Below, piece by piece: positions 39,236-50,147 of a stretch of 64,000 bases of DNA (position 1 is the first letter of the stretch; every line of letters begins with the position of its first letter). The DNA is from Castanea sativa (lineage: Eukaryota; Streptophyta; Magnoliopsida; Fagales; Fagaceae): assembly GCF_040712315.1 (NCBI RefSeq), contig NC_134017.1, forward strand, positions 81,473,987-81,537,986. The letters run 5' to 3'. A program made the translations under genes and the position numbers. The notes beneath the pieces were generated by a model, which searched no databases, was not told the origin of the DNA, and was given only the letters and a program-made list of their open reading frames with translations.

Positions 39236-40212
39236 CAATTGGTTAAATTAACATTATTGTCAAAATTCAAGGATGGTATTTACAAAATTTCATTTATGAA
39301 ATAATAAATTTAAAGAAGACAGTGAAAGAAAGAGCATATTATAAAATGCAAAAAGCGCATATCATAAAAAGCACAAAGAATGCAAAGGTCTTGTTAACAA
39401 GCACCCTAAAGGTGTAGGTTGAGAAATAATATATACTCCATCCGTCCCAATTTGTTTGTCATGTTTGAAAAATCAAATTTTTTAAAGGAATATCATTTAT
39501 TGTCTTGTCTGCCTTATAAAAATGTATAAGTTTACAAAATTACCCTTAAATAAATTTATCGACTTTTTTTTAAAAGAGTTATTTTTAGTGAGACAACTGA
39601 AAAGGTGCCCCAATTACATTGATTTAAAAAAAAATATTTGTTAGTTTTCTTTTTAAATAGTTTTGAAAATAAAGTAGGGGTATAATAGGAAGATTAGTAA
39701 ACTAATAACTTTTATTTTTAGAAATAGGACAATATTTTAGGACATCCCAAAATGAAATAGAGGACAAACAAACTGGGACGGAGGGAGTATTTAATAATGA
39801 GCCAAAATGTATATTTTTTGAAGATAAAAATTCACTAACCAATAATTAATTGATTTGCAAGTACAAATTCAATGTGGACTTTTACGCTTTTCTTGAGATG
39901 TGTACACTATTTAGTATATAGTTTGAGTTTATTTTTATTTTTTTAGGAAAATATAAAAACATCATTAAATGAAGTGTCAAATGCACCTTAACTTGTGCTT
40001 GTAGGACACTCATTAACCAAAACTTAAAAAGAAAAGGCTAATACTTGTTATTTCATGCAGTGTATGCATTGTGTCCAATAATCAGTCCAAAAGAAAAAGG
40101 GAGAACAGTAGCATCTCCATTGGGTATTAGGATCATCCACAATTAAAATAGCTACATTTCATTGCTAAGATTAGATATTACAAATATAACAATGTATCAA
40201 AGTACTACGTTA
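39236..40212 (+). repeat. Duplicated block D, copy 1
   Basis: TTAAATTAACATTATTGTC onward (39,243-39,434 and 39,790-40,212) is repeated at 43,670-44,270 with only small differences. Copy 1 contains a Stowaway-like element that copy 2 lacks. It has no coding content. Confidence 0.65.
39436..39787. mobile_element. Stowaway-like element (Tc1/mariner type)
   Basis: The ends CTCCATCCGTCCCAATTTG and, inverted, CTCCCTCCGTCCCAGTTTG are the hallmark Stowaway termini, with TA on both sides. The sister copy reads AATAATATATTTAATAATGAG at about 43,854-43,873 with no insert. At 352 bp it has no transposase. Confidence 0.75.
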
Positions 40213-42874
40213 TTTAAAAAAAAATGTTTGTTAAATCCAACAAATGTTTAAAAATAATTAAAAAAATGGAGGAAAAAAAAAAAGAGCTTCAGTTGTAATT
40301 GCATGTTATCCATAAAAGTTTAAATTTTCTTAAATTTAAATTGAACCTCTATTTGAAATATTTAAGATTCTATATTAAAAGAAGTGCTTAAATTGCTCCA
40401 TATAAAAAAGACCACTGTAACCATTCTTATTGATTTTTTTTCTTTTAAAATTTATCGGGACTTATTGCAGAATGCAACTCATTATTAACGCCGGACTTTT
40501 GGCTTCTTTGAAATATTCAATTTTTACATTTAAGGTATAATTGTCTCCTCAAATCCATCTTTTTAATTATGCCAGAAATGTACAATAAGTGGTGCTTAAT
40601 TACTCTATTTGCTAGATTCTACTTTCATTAAAAAAAAGAAGAAGAAAAGGAAATTTTAATCTCAATAGGTGATAGTTTGCTAACTAATTTTTTTAGCCAT
40701 TGACATTCCTTGTAGGCTTATAATAACTACTCTCTTGTTCACTTTATTGGGATATTTACCATAAAATATATCCAATTTTTAAACTGTCTTTCAAATGTTT
40801 TTCAAGTTATGAAATATTGACATTATGATTGATTGTTCATATATAATTGGCGAAACTACAATATTGGTCCATCAAGTTTACCCTGTGTGCACAATTGGTC
40901 CCTCAAGTTTCAACTGAGCACAATTGGTCCCTCAAGTTTATAAAATGAGTTATGTTAATCCTTTTACTAACTGCCGTTAGTGATGTTACTTACGTGGCTA
41001 ACGGAACAATGACTTGACATTTTTTTAAATGACATGACATTTTTTAGATTAAAAAATTGCAATAACTAATTTCCACATCAGATTTTAAATTATAACTCAG
41101 TTACAATTTTTTTTTTTTTTTTTTTGTTTTTACCCGGTTACAAATTAAACTAAACCTACTTATAAAAAAAAAAAAACTAAACCCATTTGTCTTCTAACGG
41201 CGCCAGGGAGAGAAAGGGGAAGGAGAGCCTGCTGTGACGCTGCCTCCCTTTGACTCGCCACCGGTGGAGACCCAACCCCTAGCCACTGCTGGCGACAGCC
41301 CAAGCCCTTGCTTCTCTCGCACAGCCACTGCCGGTGGAGACCCACGTCCCTGCTCCAAATATAGGAATTCAAATTCAACAGCTTTATTGATTGTTCATTT
41401 GATTTGTAAATTCTTGTATTTTTCTCAAGGTTGCAACAGAAAAGACAACACCACATTAGGTATGACATTTTAGTCTTTAAAAATAGTTTACTCTTTCAAC
41501 AATTAAAAGCAAATGTCTTTTCTGTAACTCTGATTTTTTATGAAACAAGAAGGTCAAGGTGCTTGCTCTCCATAATAACTTTACAAATTTGGTGTTCTCT
41601 AAAAGAAAAACCTGAAACCGAAAGCTTGGAACTACTCCCCATTGATCTCCTACAAGCCCATCAGGGCACCTTTGTCAATTGCTTTCATCTTCTTGGAGTG
41701 GGTCTCCACCGGCGGTGGTTGTGCGAGAGAAGCAGGGTAAAAACAAAAAAAATGGGTTTAGTTTTTTTTTTTTTGTAGGTTTAGTTTAATTTGTAACTGG
41801 GTTATAATTTAAAATCTGATGTGGAAATTAGTTATTGTAATTTCTTAATTTAAAAAATGTCATGTCATTTAAAAAAATGTCAAGTCATTGTTCCGTTAGC
41901 CACGTAAGTAACATCATTAACTGCAATTAATAAAAGGATTAGCACAACTCATTTTATAAACTTGAGGGGCCAATTGTGCTCAGTTGAAACTTGGGGGACC
42001 AATTGCGCACACAGGGTAAATTTGAGGGACCAATATTGTAGTTTCGCCTATATAATTTATTGATGAAAAATGCTAAAATTATTACCAATTTTATTGTGAA
42101 AAAGTATTGACTTGACAAAGAATGTGATTAGAACCATATTTATTAATATACATATTTATAAATTTCTTAATTACTTTTACTTTATAATATTTTCAAATTA
42201 TGATTCTTCTTCTTCCTCTACACAAGATTGATGGGAATGTTTTGCAGATCAGAGAGTAAGAATGAATTGAGACTTAGATTCTACTTTCTTTATAATAAAA
42301 GAAAAAAGAAAAAAGAAAAAAGAAAAATTAATCTCACCAGGTGATAGTTTGCAAATTATGTTCTTTAGCAACTATATCCCTTGTCTCAAAACAACTTCTC
42401 TCCTTCTCCTACTTGTTTTGTTGAGATTTTGTTTTTGGCTAGATTCGGCCAGTGCTGGGTTGGGATATCTAGCATACAATAAATACAATTTTCCGAACAA
42501 CCTTTCAAATGCTTTCAAGTTATTGAATATTCAGCATTATGGTCACTCATTGATATATAATTTATTGATGAAAAAAGAAAAAAATTATTTATTAATGTGA
42601 AAGTGAATGTGATTAGAACCAAATTAATTAATAACATAATTAATAAATTTATTAATTACTTTTACTTTTGCAAATTATGATGCATCACTAATAACATTTT
42701 TCTTATGTTTTCTTCTTTTGTTTTACTTTAATGAATTCAATAGTTACAATAAGGGATGAATAATTTGAATAACTCCGTTAAAAACAACAAAAAGTACTAG
42801 TGATAATAAAACCTCAATTTGTTGAATTATTCTGATTTATATATTATTTGAGTGGGTTTTTTTTTTTCACAAGC

Positions 42875-42933
<59 letters not shown>

Positions 42934-43662
42934 CTATAGTGTATACTGTATAAATCATTAATATTTTAATATATTTAAAATTCAAGTTTATGTTGAAGTA
43001 TATGTTTATATTTTACAAGAAACAAATGTTTGTTAAATCCAACAAATGTTTAAAAATAAAAATAAAAAATTTTGAGAAAAAAATAATAATTAAGAGCGTA
43101 AGTTGTAATTGCATGTTATCCATAAAAGTCTAAATTATCTTTAATTTAAATTGAACCTCAATTTGAAATATTTAAGATTCTATATTAAAAGAAGTGCTTA
43201 AATTCCTCCTTATAAAAAAGACCACTGTAACCCTTCTTATTGATTTTTTTTTATATATAAATTTTATTGGGGCTTATTGCAGAAAGCAATTAATTGTTTA
43301 CACCAAACTTTTGGTTTCTTTGAAATATTCCATTTTAGGTATAATCGTCTCCTCAAATCCCTCTTTTTAATTATGCTAGAAATGTGCAATAAGTGGTTTC
43401 TACTTTCATTTATAAAAATAAAATAAAAATAAGAAAATGAAAATTTTAATCTCAATAGGAGATAGTTTGCTAATCACTTTTTTCAGCTATCTACATTCCC
43501 GGTAGGCTTATATTGATTATTCTTTTGAGCACCGGACTCATAATAAATTCCTGTTTATCTGGTCCGGATATTTACATAAAACACATCCAATGCTAAAATA
43601 CATCTAACCATCTTTCATATGTTTTTCAAGTTATGAAACATTAGACATTATGATTGATTGTA
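40213..43662 (+). repeat. Higher-order AT-rich repeat, units R7 and R8
   Basis: The first unit starts without its head at AAATGTTTGTTAAATCCAAC and is interrupted by the 1.2 kb Mutator-like element at 40849-42048. A second unit begins at about 42,220 and breaks off near 43,662 into block D. A TA tract lies at 42,882-42,930. There is no gene. Confidence 0.65.
40849..42048. mobile_element. Mutator-like non-autonomous element with long inverted repeats
   Basis: Terminal inverted repeats of more than 300 bp (left arm 40849 to about 41,343, right arm about 41,699-42048) start GGCGAAACTACAATATTGG. TATATAATT occurs on both sides (40840-40848 and 42049-42057), a perfect 9-bp duplication. The empty site is visible in sister units (TCATATATAATTTATTGATG near 15,799). 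The central ~355 bp is not inverted and is different in composition; no transposase is present, but this could be captured sequence. Confidence 0.8.
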
Positions 43663-44270
43663 AATATGTTAAATTAACATTATTGTCAAAAATCAAGGAT
43701 GGTATTTACAAAATTTCATTTATGATATAATAAATTTAAAGAAGACAGTGAAAGAAAGAGCATATTATAAATTGCAAAAAGATCATATCATAAAAAGCAC
43801 AAAGAATAAAAAATTTCTTGTTAACGAGCACCTTAAAAGTGTAGGTTGAGAAATAATATATTTAATAATGAGCCTAAATGTATATTTTTTGAAGATAAAA
43901 ATTCATTTATCAATAATTAATTGATTTGCAAGTACAAATTCAATGTGGTCTTTTACGCTTTTCTTGAGATGTATACACTATTTAGTATGTAGTTTGATTT
44001 TATTTTTATTTTTTAAGAAAATAAAAAAACATCATTAAATGAAGTGTCAAATGCACCTTAACTTGTGCTTGCAGGAAAAGGCTAATACTTGTTATTTCAG
44101 GCAGTGTATGTATTGTGTGCAATAAACAGTTCAAAAGAAAAAGGGAGAACAAAAGAGAGTAGCATCTCCATTGGGTATTAGGATCATCCACATTTAAAAT
44201 AGCTACATTTCATTGCTAAGATTAGATATTATAAATATAATAATGTATCAAAGTACTACGTTATTTAAAA
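43663..44270 (+). repeat. Duplicated block D, copy 2
   Basis: This is colinear with 39,236-39,434 joined to 39,790-40,212 and lacks the Stowaway-like element. It continues into unrelated sequence after about 44,270. Confidence 0.65.
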
Positions 44271-44997
44271 TTTAAAATAACGTGAGACTTTACACATTGT
44301 TAGATCCAAAAAAATATCTTATAAAAAAAAAGATCCAAAAAAAAAAAATCTTAAACCTGAAATTGGTTCTCTACAGCTAACTCTTTTGTTAACACTTATC
44401 GAGTGAGATAAATTACAAACATAACAATGGCCATACATGATAAATTAAAAAACAAGCCGACTACATGATATCCTGCTCTGAAGTATCTGTATTACCATTT
44501 CTTCCCCTCAGAAACTGAGACACTGATTGAGACGTCTCTGCTAACATGTACAGACAAAACAAGCATGCTTAAGTATATTTAAACCTATTTCACCGGCAGC
44601 AATGTTATTGTCACATACACAGGAATATGGTGCGCAAATTAGAAGATCCACTTAGAAAGTCTCTATTGAAATTGAAAAATATTTAGTTGCAGGTTCTTCA
44701 ATTAAGTTTTTGAAGTACAAAAATCTCCCCCCATCTGAAATATCAATTATTTGTAAATAATTGACACTAGTCCCCCTTTTGTTTTTGTGGGGGGGGGGGG
44801 GGGGGAGAGGTGGGGTGGTTGTAAGGACCATGAATTTAGAATTCATGTTATAATCCCAAAACAGGTATAAAATAAAACAAACTAGCAATATTATGAAGGT
44901 AGAGATATAAAATATAATATAAGATAATTAGGAAGATAAAATACTACATCCAAATCCTACAAATGAACATGAGTGAATATTTGCAAACACAACTATC
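44271..44997. other. Intergenic, no convincing gene
   Basis: The stretch is AT-rich with a G-run at about 44,790-44,806. A 29-codon minus-strand frame at 44,465-44,551 is the only segment with balanced composition, and I could not tie it to a gene. Confidence 0.45.
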
Positions 44998-45450
44998 TCT
45001 TGGTTTTCTTCCAATCTATGTATAAAAGCTTAAAACAAGCTCTTTCAATTATTTTGGATAAAGGTAATGAGAATCTGACATCCTCACTCCTCACTCCCCA
45101 GTCCCTAATTCTCTCTTTTCCCATCCAGTTGGTAATGAACGGTTTCCTTGAAAATGTTATGGATCCTATTTTTGGATCAGACTGATCTTTCCCCATGTCA
45201 GCTTTATATAACATTTAAATTGGTATTTTGGTCTAATTAACTTGTGTTCATTGGAATGCTTGCACATGCATCTTGGAGAAGATATCTCATAAAGGTCTCT
45301 TGAAACCATTATTCTCCTTATTTATTTTACAATGCATTCTCTCTCTCTCCAAGAAAAAGCCCTAACAATCTGTAAATAGCGTGTGATTGATGTAGAACCT
45401 CCTATTTTGAGAGAGGGAAGATCTATTCTTGACAAGTGTAAGAAACTGTA
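44998..45450 (+). repeat. Third copy of carrier gene intron 4 sequence (copy C)
   Basis: The sequence from ATCTCTTGGTTTTCTTCCAA to ATTCTTGACAAGTGTAAG matches 11,859-12,305 in intron 4 of the carrier gene. It ends within about 20 bp of a splice donor of the OPT fragment on the other strand, so it marks a rearrangement junction. It contains an uninterrupted CCCTAACAATC site where copy B carries the Harbinger-like element. Confidence 0.75.
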
Positions 45451-45469
45451 ATATAGTGCAAAGACATAC

Positions 45470-46505
45470 CTGATTTGTTGTGGCAGTGATGACTCCAACA
45501 GGAAGAGTGAAAAATAAGGCAAGACTGCATGCTAGCAAGATGCTCCACCATGGTAATTGAAGTTGATCAATGTAGTACTGGCAGGCAAATATGGTTGCCA
45601 CAATGTTAACCACAAGTAGGCACATAAACCACCATTGAGGAACTTGCTTATATTTTCTCATGAGCTTTGTGTGCACATCCGTCTTCTTCTCTTGGAGGGC
45701 AGACTTGCTTAGCTGCCATATTTCACTACAACCTTGAAAGTATGAATGACTTAATGATATAATACAATGTACAAGGCTATAAGCTAGTTCACCCCTGCCT
45801 GGATATATATATATATATATAGGTGTTGACTTAATCTTTTTCAATTTAAAGAGGGCTACTTTATATGGCACATACATGTACAAACACACAGAGGCATGTG
45901 CTAGCAAAAAAATATCTATTTTATGTTGTTTTGTCCTATATGAAAAATTGCCTATTGAATTCATCGAAGTCTCCATTTCCTATAGAAGATACAATTACAG
46001 GGATATTCTAAGTTACGCACATCTAACGACAATCAGGAAACGATTCATTGCAAATTTCAAACAAACAATTCAAGTAGAGAAGTGTGCTTACCTTCCATGG
46101 AAGAGGAGCACATGAACAATAGTTGCAGCAAGGCTGGCAAAATTAAAAGAAGGTGCTCATATAGAGAGGGCCTTTACGGTCATATGCCTCATTCTCAAAG
46201 CTGAAGTTGGGGTCTATTATAGCTGAAACATTATATTTTCGGCCAGTAGACGTGAATAGCCCATCTGGGAATATAGGAAACGTCTTGGCCTCGTAGATAT
46301 TGAGCCAATATGCTATTGGGGTAATGACATACATGAAAAGTGCAAAACCAACAGCAACATTGGCTGTAGCAAACCACGGACTGGCCAATGGGCTCCCAAG
46401 GTAAGTGGAAACACTAGACCAATCAAACCCCAATGCACCAATTCCAAGACCATGAAGCCCTGAACCTAGCTGTTGGGCAAGCACAGAAGTAGGGTATCCA
46501 GCAAA
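45470..46505 (-). pseudogene. Oligopeptide transporter (OPT family) gene fragment
   Basis: Two exons of a plasma-membrane OPT-family transporter are visible. One (about 46505-46092) encodes [37 protein letters not shown] and [19 protein letters not shown], then hits a stop after YMSTFF; a frameshifted segment ASLAATIVHVLLFHG follows before a GT donor. Relatives have about eight more residues at that point, so a small deletion with frameshift is likely. The next exon (45725-45470) encodes EIWQLSKSALQEKKTDVHTK and CLLVVNIVATIFACQYY and ends at a good donor. Upstream exons are not found, and downstream exons are replaced by copy C of the carrier intron. It is non-functional as seen. Confidence 0.8.
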
Positions 46506-47589
46506 TCTAGGAAAAGGAAGTCAACATTGGGAATATATTAACTACAATTCAACTTACTCAATATATGGGAGCACTTCATCTCTTTTGTCCACCAACTAAT
46601 ATTTTCTTATAGCATAAATATATTCATCAGAAATCAAGAGCCTCAGTATAATGAAAAACACTTTGTTGTTTTCATATAGAATAGGAAAAAGCTTTGAAGA
46701 GTTTTTGTACCTGATGGGATGACAAAAAAGGAAGGGAGATCAGTTCAGACTTCAAAGTGAGTACTGAGGCTGTAAACCAAAAAATTGGAAATTAGCAACC
46801 ATCTATATCACAATGTGCATTATAAAATTTACAACTAAACACATCTAATCAATTACACCTTACAACTACACATAATCACATAATTCTCAGAAACCCTCCT
46901 GGTAGAAAAATAAAAATAAAAATACAACCACTATGGCTTTGAATTCTCATATAATACTTTAAGGAAGGCCCCTAATTGGTTGGCAATCTAATGCAATCTC
47001 CCCTCCCTATGTTATATAAGCAATGTCTAAGGTCATATAAGCAAATCTGAAAGTGTTAGTGTGTACATTAAAACGAAGTAGTGTTAGTGACAAAAGTATA
47101 AGATTAAAACAAGCTCATAAGAAACAAAAAGAAGGCATTATAGTTGAAAAGTGCAAGCTTGTGTATCCATATCTAAAACTAGTCACTACAATTATCTGGC
47201 TCATAAAGAACTGACAAAAAATGGTCCTTTCAATCATAAAGTAACAAACAAAAACAACCATATAACACTTGTAATTGCAACCCTGGGTCTAATATTCAAG
47301 GGTAATAGGACCGGACAATCCTACTATTCAGATTGCAATTTTAAGAACCACAAACCATGCTACCATATGATATCTAGGACAACAAAAGATCAAAGCAAGA
47401 ATAACTCTTATCAGTAGCAGAAAAGCAGAACATCCATTTGAAATTTCAGAGCTATAATGACAATGACATCTTTCAGTCAATTCCACAAAAAACAGAAAAT
47501 TAAAGCTGCAAAGTTGGACTGTTATTTAATACTAATATTGTTAATTTACATTTCTCATATTCATGCACAATACAAAACAACATGATACC
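46506..47589. other. Upstream of the OPT fragment, no gene seen
   Basis: I looked for earlier OPT exons on the minus strand and found none with recognisable transporter motifs. The sequence is AT-rich and otherwise featureless up to the hAT-like element. Confidence 0.45.
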
Positions 47590-48214
47590 CTATGAAGCAC
47601 GGGTGCGGGTGCGTGTACGGATACGGGTGCGGGTACGGGTGCGGGACTCGGTAATTTTTAAAAAAGGTGGGTGCGGGTGCGGCGGGACTCGGCAATTAAA
47701 AAATTATTAAAAATATTTTTATTTATATTTTCTATATATTTTTACTACTAAAATATTCTTAAAAAACAAATTACTAATTTACTATGCCTTGATTCACAAA
47801 ACAAAGAAAGAAAAAAGCAAGAAATACAAAACACAACACAAAACCAAAAAGAAAACACAAAAGAAGCAACAAATATTCAAAATAAAATTAAGGAAGGATA
47901 GATTTAGGGTTTTTGGGTCTCATTTAGAGCCGATTTCGGCTGTTGCGGCATGATTCGAGGCCTATTTCGGGCCTGTTCCGGCCGTTTTGGCCATTTCGGT
48001 CGCCGGCTGATACGGCCCGATACGGCCGAAACAGACCAATTCTGGCCGAATCGGCCCGAATCTGCTCGAATCGGCGCCGTGTCAGCGCGATTCAAGCCGC
48101 GTCGGTGCGAGTCGGTTGGAAAAAAAAGGAAAACACGTGACCGATGTGGCATCGACGCGCGAGCAGCGGCGTCCCTCGTGCGTCGCCGCATCGCGCCGCG
48201 TCCGTGCTTACTAG
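47590..48214. mobile_element. hAT-like non-autonomous element
   Basis: The left end CTATGAAGCACGGGTGCGG and the right end in reverse, CTAGTAAGCACGGACGCGG, form inverted repeats with four mismatches. ATGATACC lies directly outside on both sides (47582-47589 and 48215-48222), an exact 8-bp duplication as for hAT elements. The interior has GGGTGC/GGTACG repeats near the left end and a GC-rich CGGCCGAATCGG-rich stretch; the open frames there are low-complexity and I do not regard them as genes. Confidence 0.7.
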
Positions 48215-48344
48215 ATGATACCAAGCAACAGAGATTAACTCTTAATCTTATTTTCCAATAAAAATTCTAGATAACCGTTCCACTTGGTAAGTATTTTTGC
48301 TTTTCTTTAACTTTACTCACCTTGAATTATTTCGAGTGGGAAAT

Positions 48345-49184
48345 TGTACCTTTTTAGACCCCTTAAAACAACCAGATTAACCTAGTTATTTATCCAAGTT
48401 ATTAACTTAGGTAAATTATGCAAATCTAGGTTAACACAAAACAATCATATCATGCAAAGTAGCAGAATATAAATAACACAATGATATGATGACCCAGGAA
48501 AACCAAACTGATAAAAATCCTGGGGAGGATTTAACCTAATTATTTTCAAGGTAAAACTAAATCCACTATGAAGAAATTGAAGTTTACACAATAGCGACTT
48601 AGATCACTAACATCCTATTGCTACCTCGAGTAGGAAACTTACTACCACAACCACGTGACAGCTCCGAGTTCACGGACTACTTCCTTCTTGGATTCCTAGC
48701 AAGCACAAGCACTCCCGCTTCCACTTGTATATCTTTAAACTCTTAATGCAGCAACTGAATTATCATCAAGTTCTTGACATAGACTTGATTCTTGATAACC
48801 CTAAATATGTGTGAAGGCAAAACCTCTAGATCTCACAGAAGATTCACACACACAGCATCAACTATCTCTAAAAACGTGGCTAGAGTTTTTCCTTTTATAC
48901 CTAGGGCAAAACATAAAACCCTACACACAAAATGGGCTAAGGCTGAGTTGGAATTTTCTGCAGAAAAACAATTTGCACGACTTTCGATTGGTTGAGTCTA
49001 ATTCTCGATTGATCGAGCCAGACAGAATTGCACAGTAAATCCTGCAGCAACTCGATTCCAACTTTACATTAAAGACACATACTTTGAGCAGTCTAAACAA
49101 GACTAAAACGTTTTGGTCATAGTTTGCCAACATTACAAATTAGTGTTCTATTACATTTAAACCTAAAGGTTTTAGAATCTAACA
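48345..49184 (-). repeat. Probable solo LTR or LTR remnant (Copia-like)
   Basis: On the minus strand the stretch starts TGTTAGATTCTAAAACC and includes repeated CGATTGATCGAG-type palindromes and a GCTAGAGTTTTTCC/TTTTATACC promoter-like segment (read on plus near 48,880-48,900). This composition is like LTRs of plant Copia elements. The far end is a guess, and I found no target duplication. Confidence 0.35.
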
Positions 49185-49284
49185 AAAAAAAAAAAAGAAC
49201 TTTTACCCTATTCCATCACAAACACTGCTACAAACATCAAAACCAAATTCTTAGCTTAAAATCACAATCAGCAGCTAACACTTC

Positions 49285-49803
49285 TGTAAGGACCAAAAAC
49301 TCATAAAACCAGCTTAAAAACGTTGCTGCTTCTTTATTCACTTAAAGGTCCTCATACAATACATTTGGTAGAGAGGGTTCAACAACAAAAGTCCCCCCTC
49401 TATAGTGTCCCGACTCTTATTTATACTATTTGCTCCTTTCATCATGGCCCTACACCTCACAACCTACTATGTTTTTCCCTCTGACACCTGTCTGTCGGTA
49501 GATGAGCAGAGTTCTAACTCTGCGTTCACCACTGTTCAGGTCATATCCACATTAATGCAACGGATTGAACTGGTATCTTCCAATTAATGCGGCCAGAATG
49601 GTTGTTGCCGGGCATTTAATGCATCCCTCTAAATTGGCCTACCACCTTCGGATATTTGTAACCCTTATGTCAGCAATGCCCATGCCACATCATCTTCGGG
49701 TATTTTCAGGTAACTTCCCTTACTCCTTTGCTCCATCTTACCTAATGCATGTCGGCCTTCCTCTCTTCGGGTCTTCGGGTTCTTGGGTCCTCAGAACCTC
49801 ACA
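49285..49803 (-). repeat. 3' LTR of the complete Tat element
   Basis: This is the left copy on the plus strand, TGTAAGGACC to AACCTCACA. It lies next to the polypurine tract, which marks it as the 3' LTR. It keeps the canonical terminal A that the other LTR has lost. Confidence 0.88.
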
Positions 49804-49806
49804 ACA

Positions 49807-49814
49807 GCCCCTTT
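49807..49814 (-). other. Polypurine tract
   Basis: On the minus strand AAAGGGGC lies three bases before the 3' LTR. Such a tract primes plus-strand DNA synthesis. It fixes the orientation of the element together with the primer-binding site at the other end. Confidence 0.6.
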
Positions 49815-50084
49815 AACACTTGAGTTATTAACGATTAGTTAATAACCAAGTTTTAACACCTTACACACGCTTCTTTCCTTCCCTTTGTTTTCACACATAT
49901 AGCCGTCTTTTCGCTGCCCCATGACCCGCGTCTGGCGCCTCGTATCCCACGATGGAGCATTTATGGAACCTGGCGTTTCTTTTTCCCGCGAACGTTCTAC
50001 GGCTGGATGGGTAATGTACGGTTCAGATCCCGCTTTCAATTATGAGCGGGAAAGTTACCACTCTTATTTCTTTTACCCCTCCCC

Positions 50085-50092
50085 TATAAAAG
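50085..50092 (+). promoter_or_regulatory. TATA box of the antisense gene
   Basis: TATAAAAG in the context CCCCTCCCCTATAAAAGCACACCC lies about 60 bp before the first codon of the opposite-strand gene. It is on the strand opposite to gag-pol. Spacing and context look like a bona fide plant core promoter. Confidence 0.55.
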
Positions 50093-50147
50093 CACACCCT
50101 TTGGCTGGATGTGGCTCATTTTGGCATTTTGAAGGATTGAAAGAAGA

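Noticed and set aside
44465..44551. A 29-codon minus-strand frame of normal composition, possibly a terminal exon
   Set aside because: It has a possible acceptor upstream, but no neighbouring exon and no family resemblance; too short to call.
47904..48261. GC-rich overlapping frames on both strands
   Set aside because: They lie in the CGGCC-rich interior of the hAT-like element, and overlapping open frames on both strands are expected from that composition.
49405..49816. Short plus-strand reading frames in the left LTR, repeated in the right LTR
   Set aside because: They recur only because the two LTRs are identical in sequence there; they are not genes.
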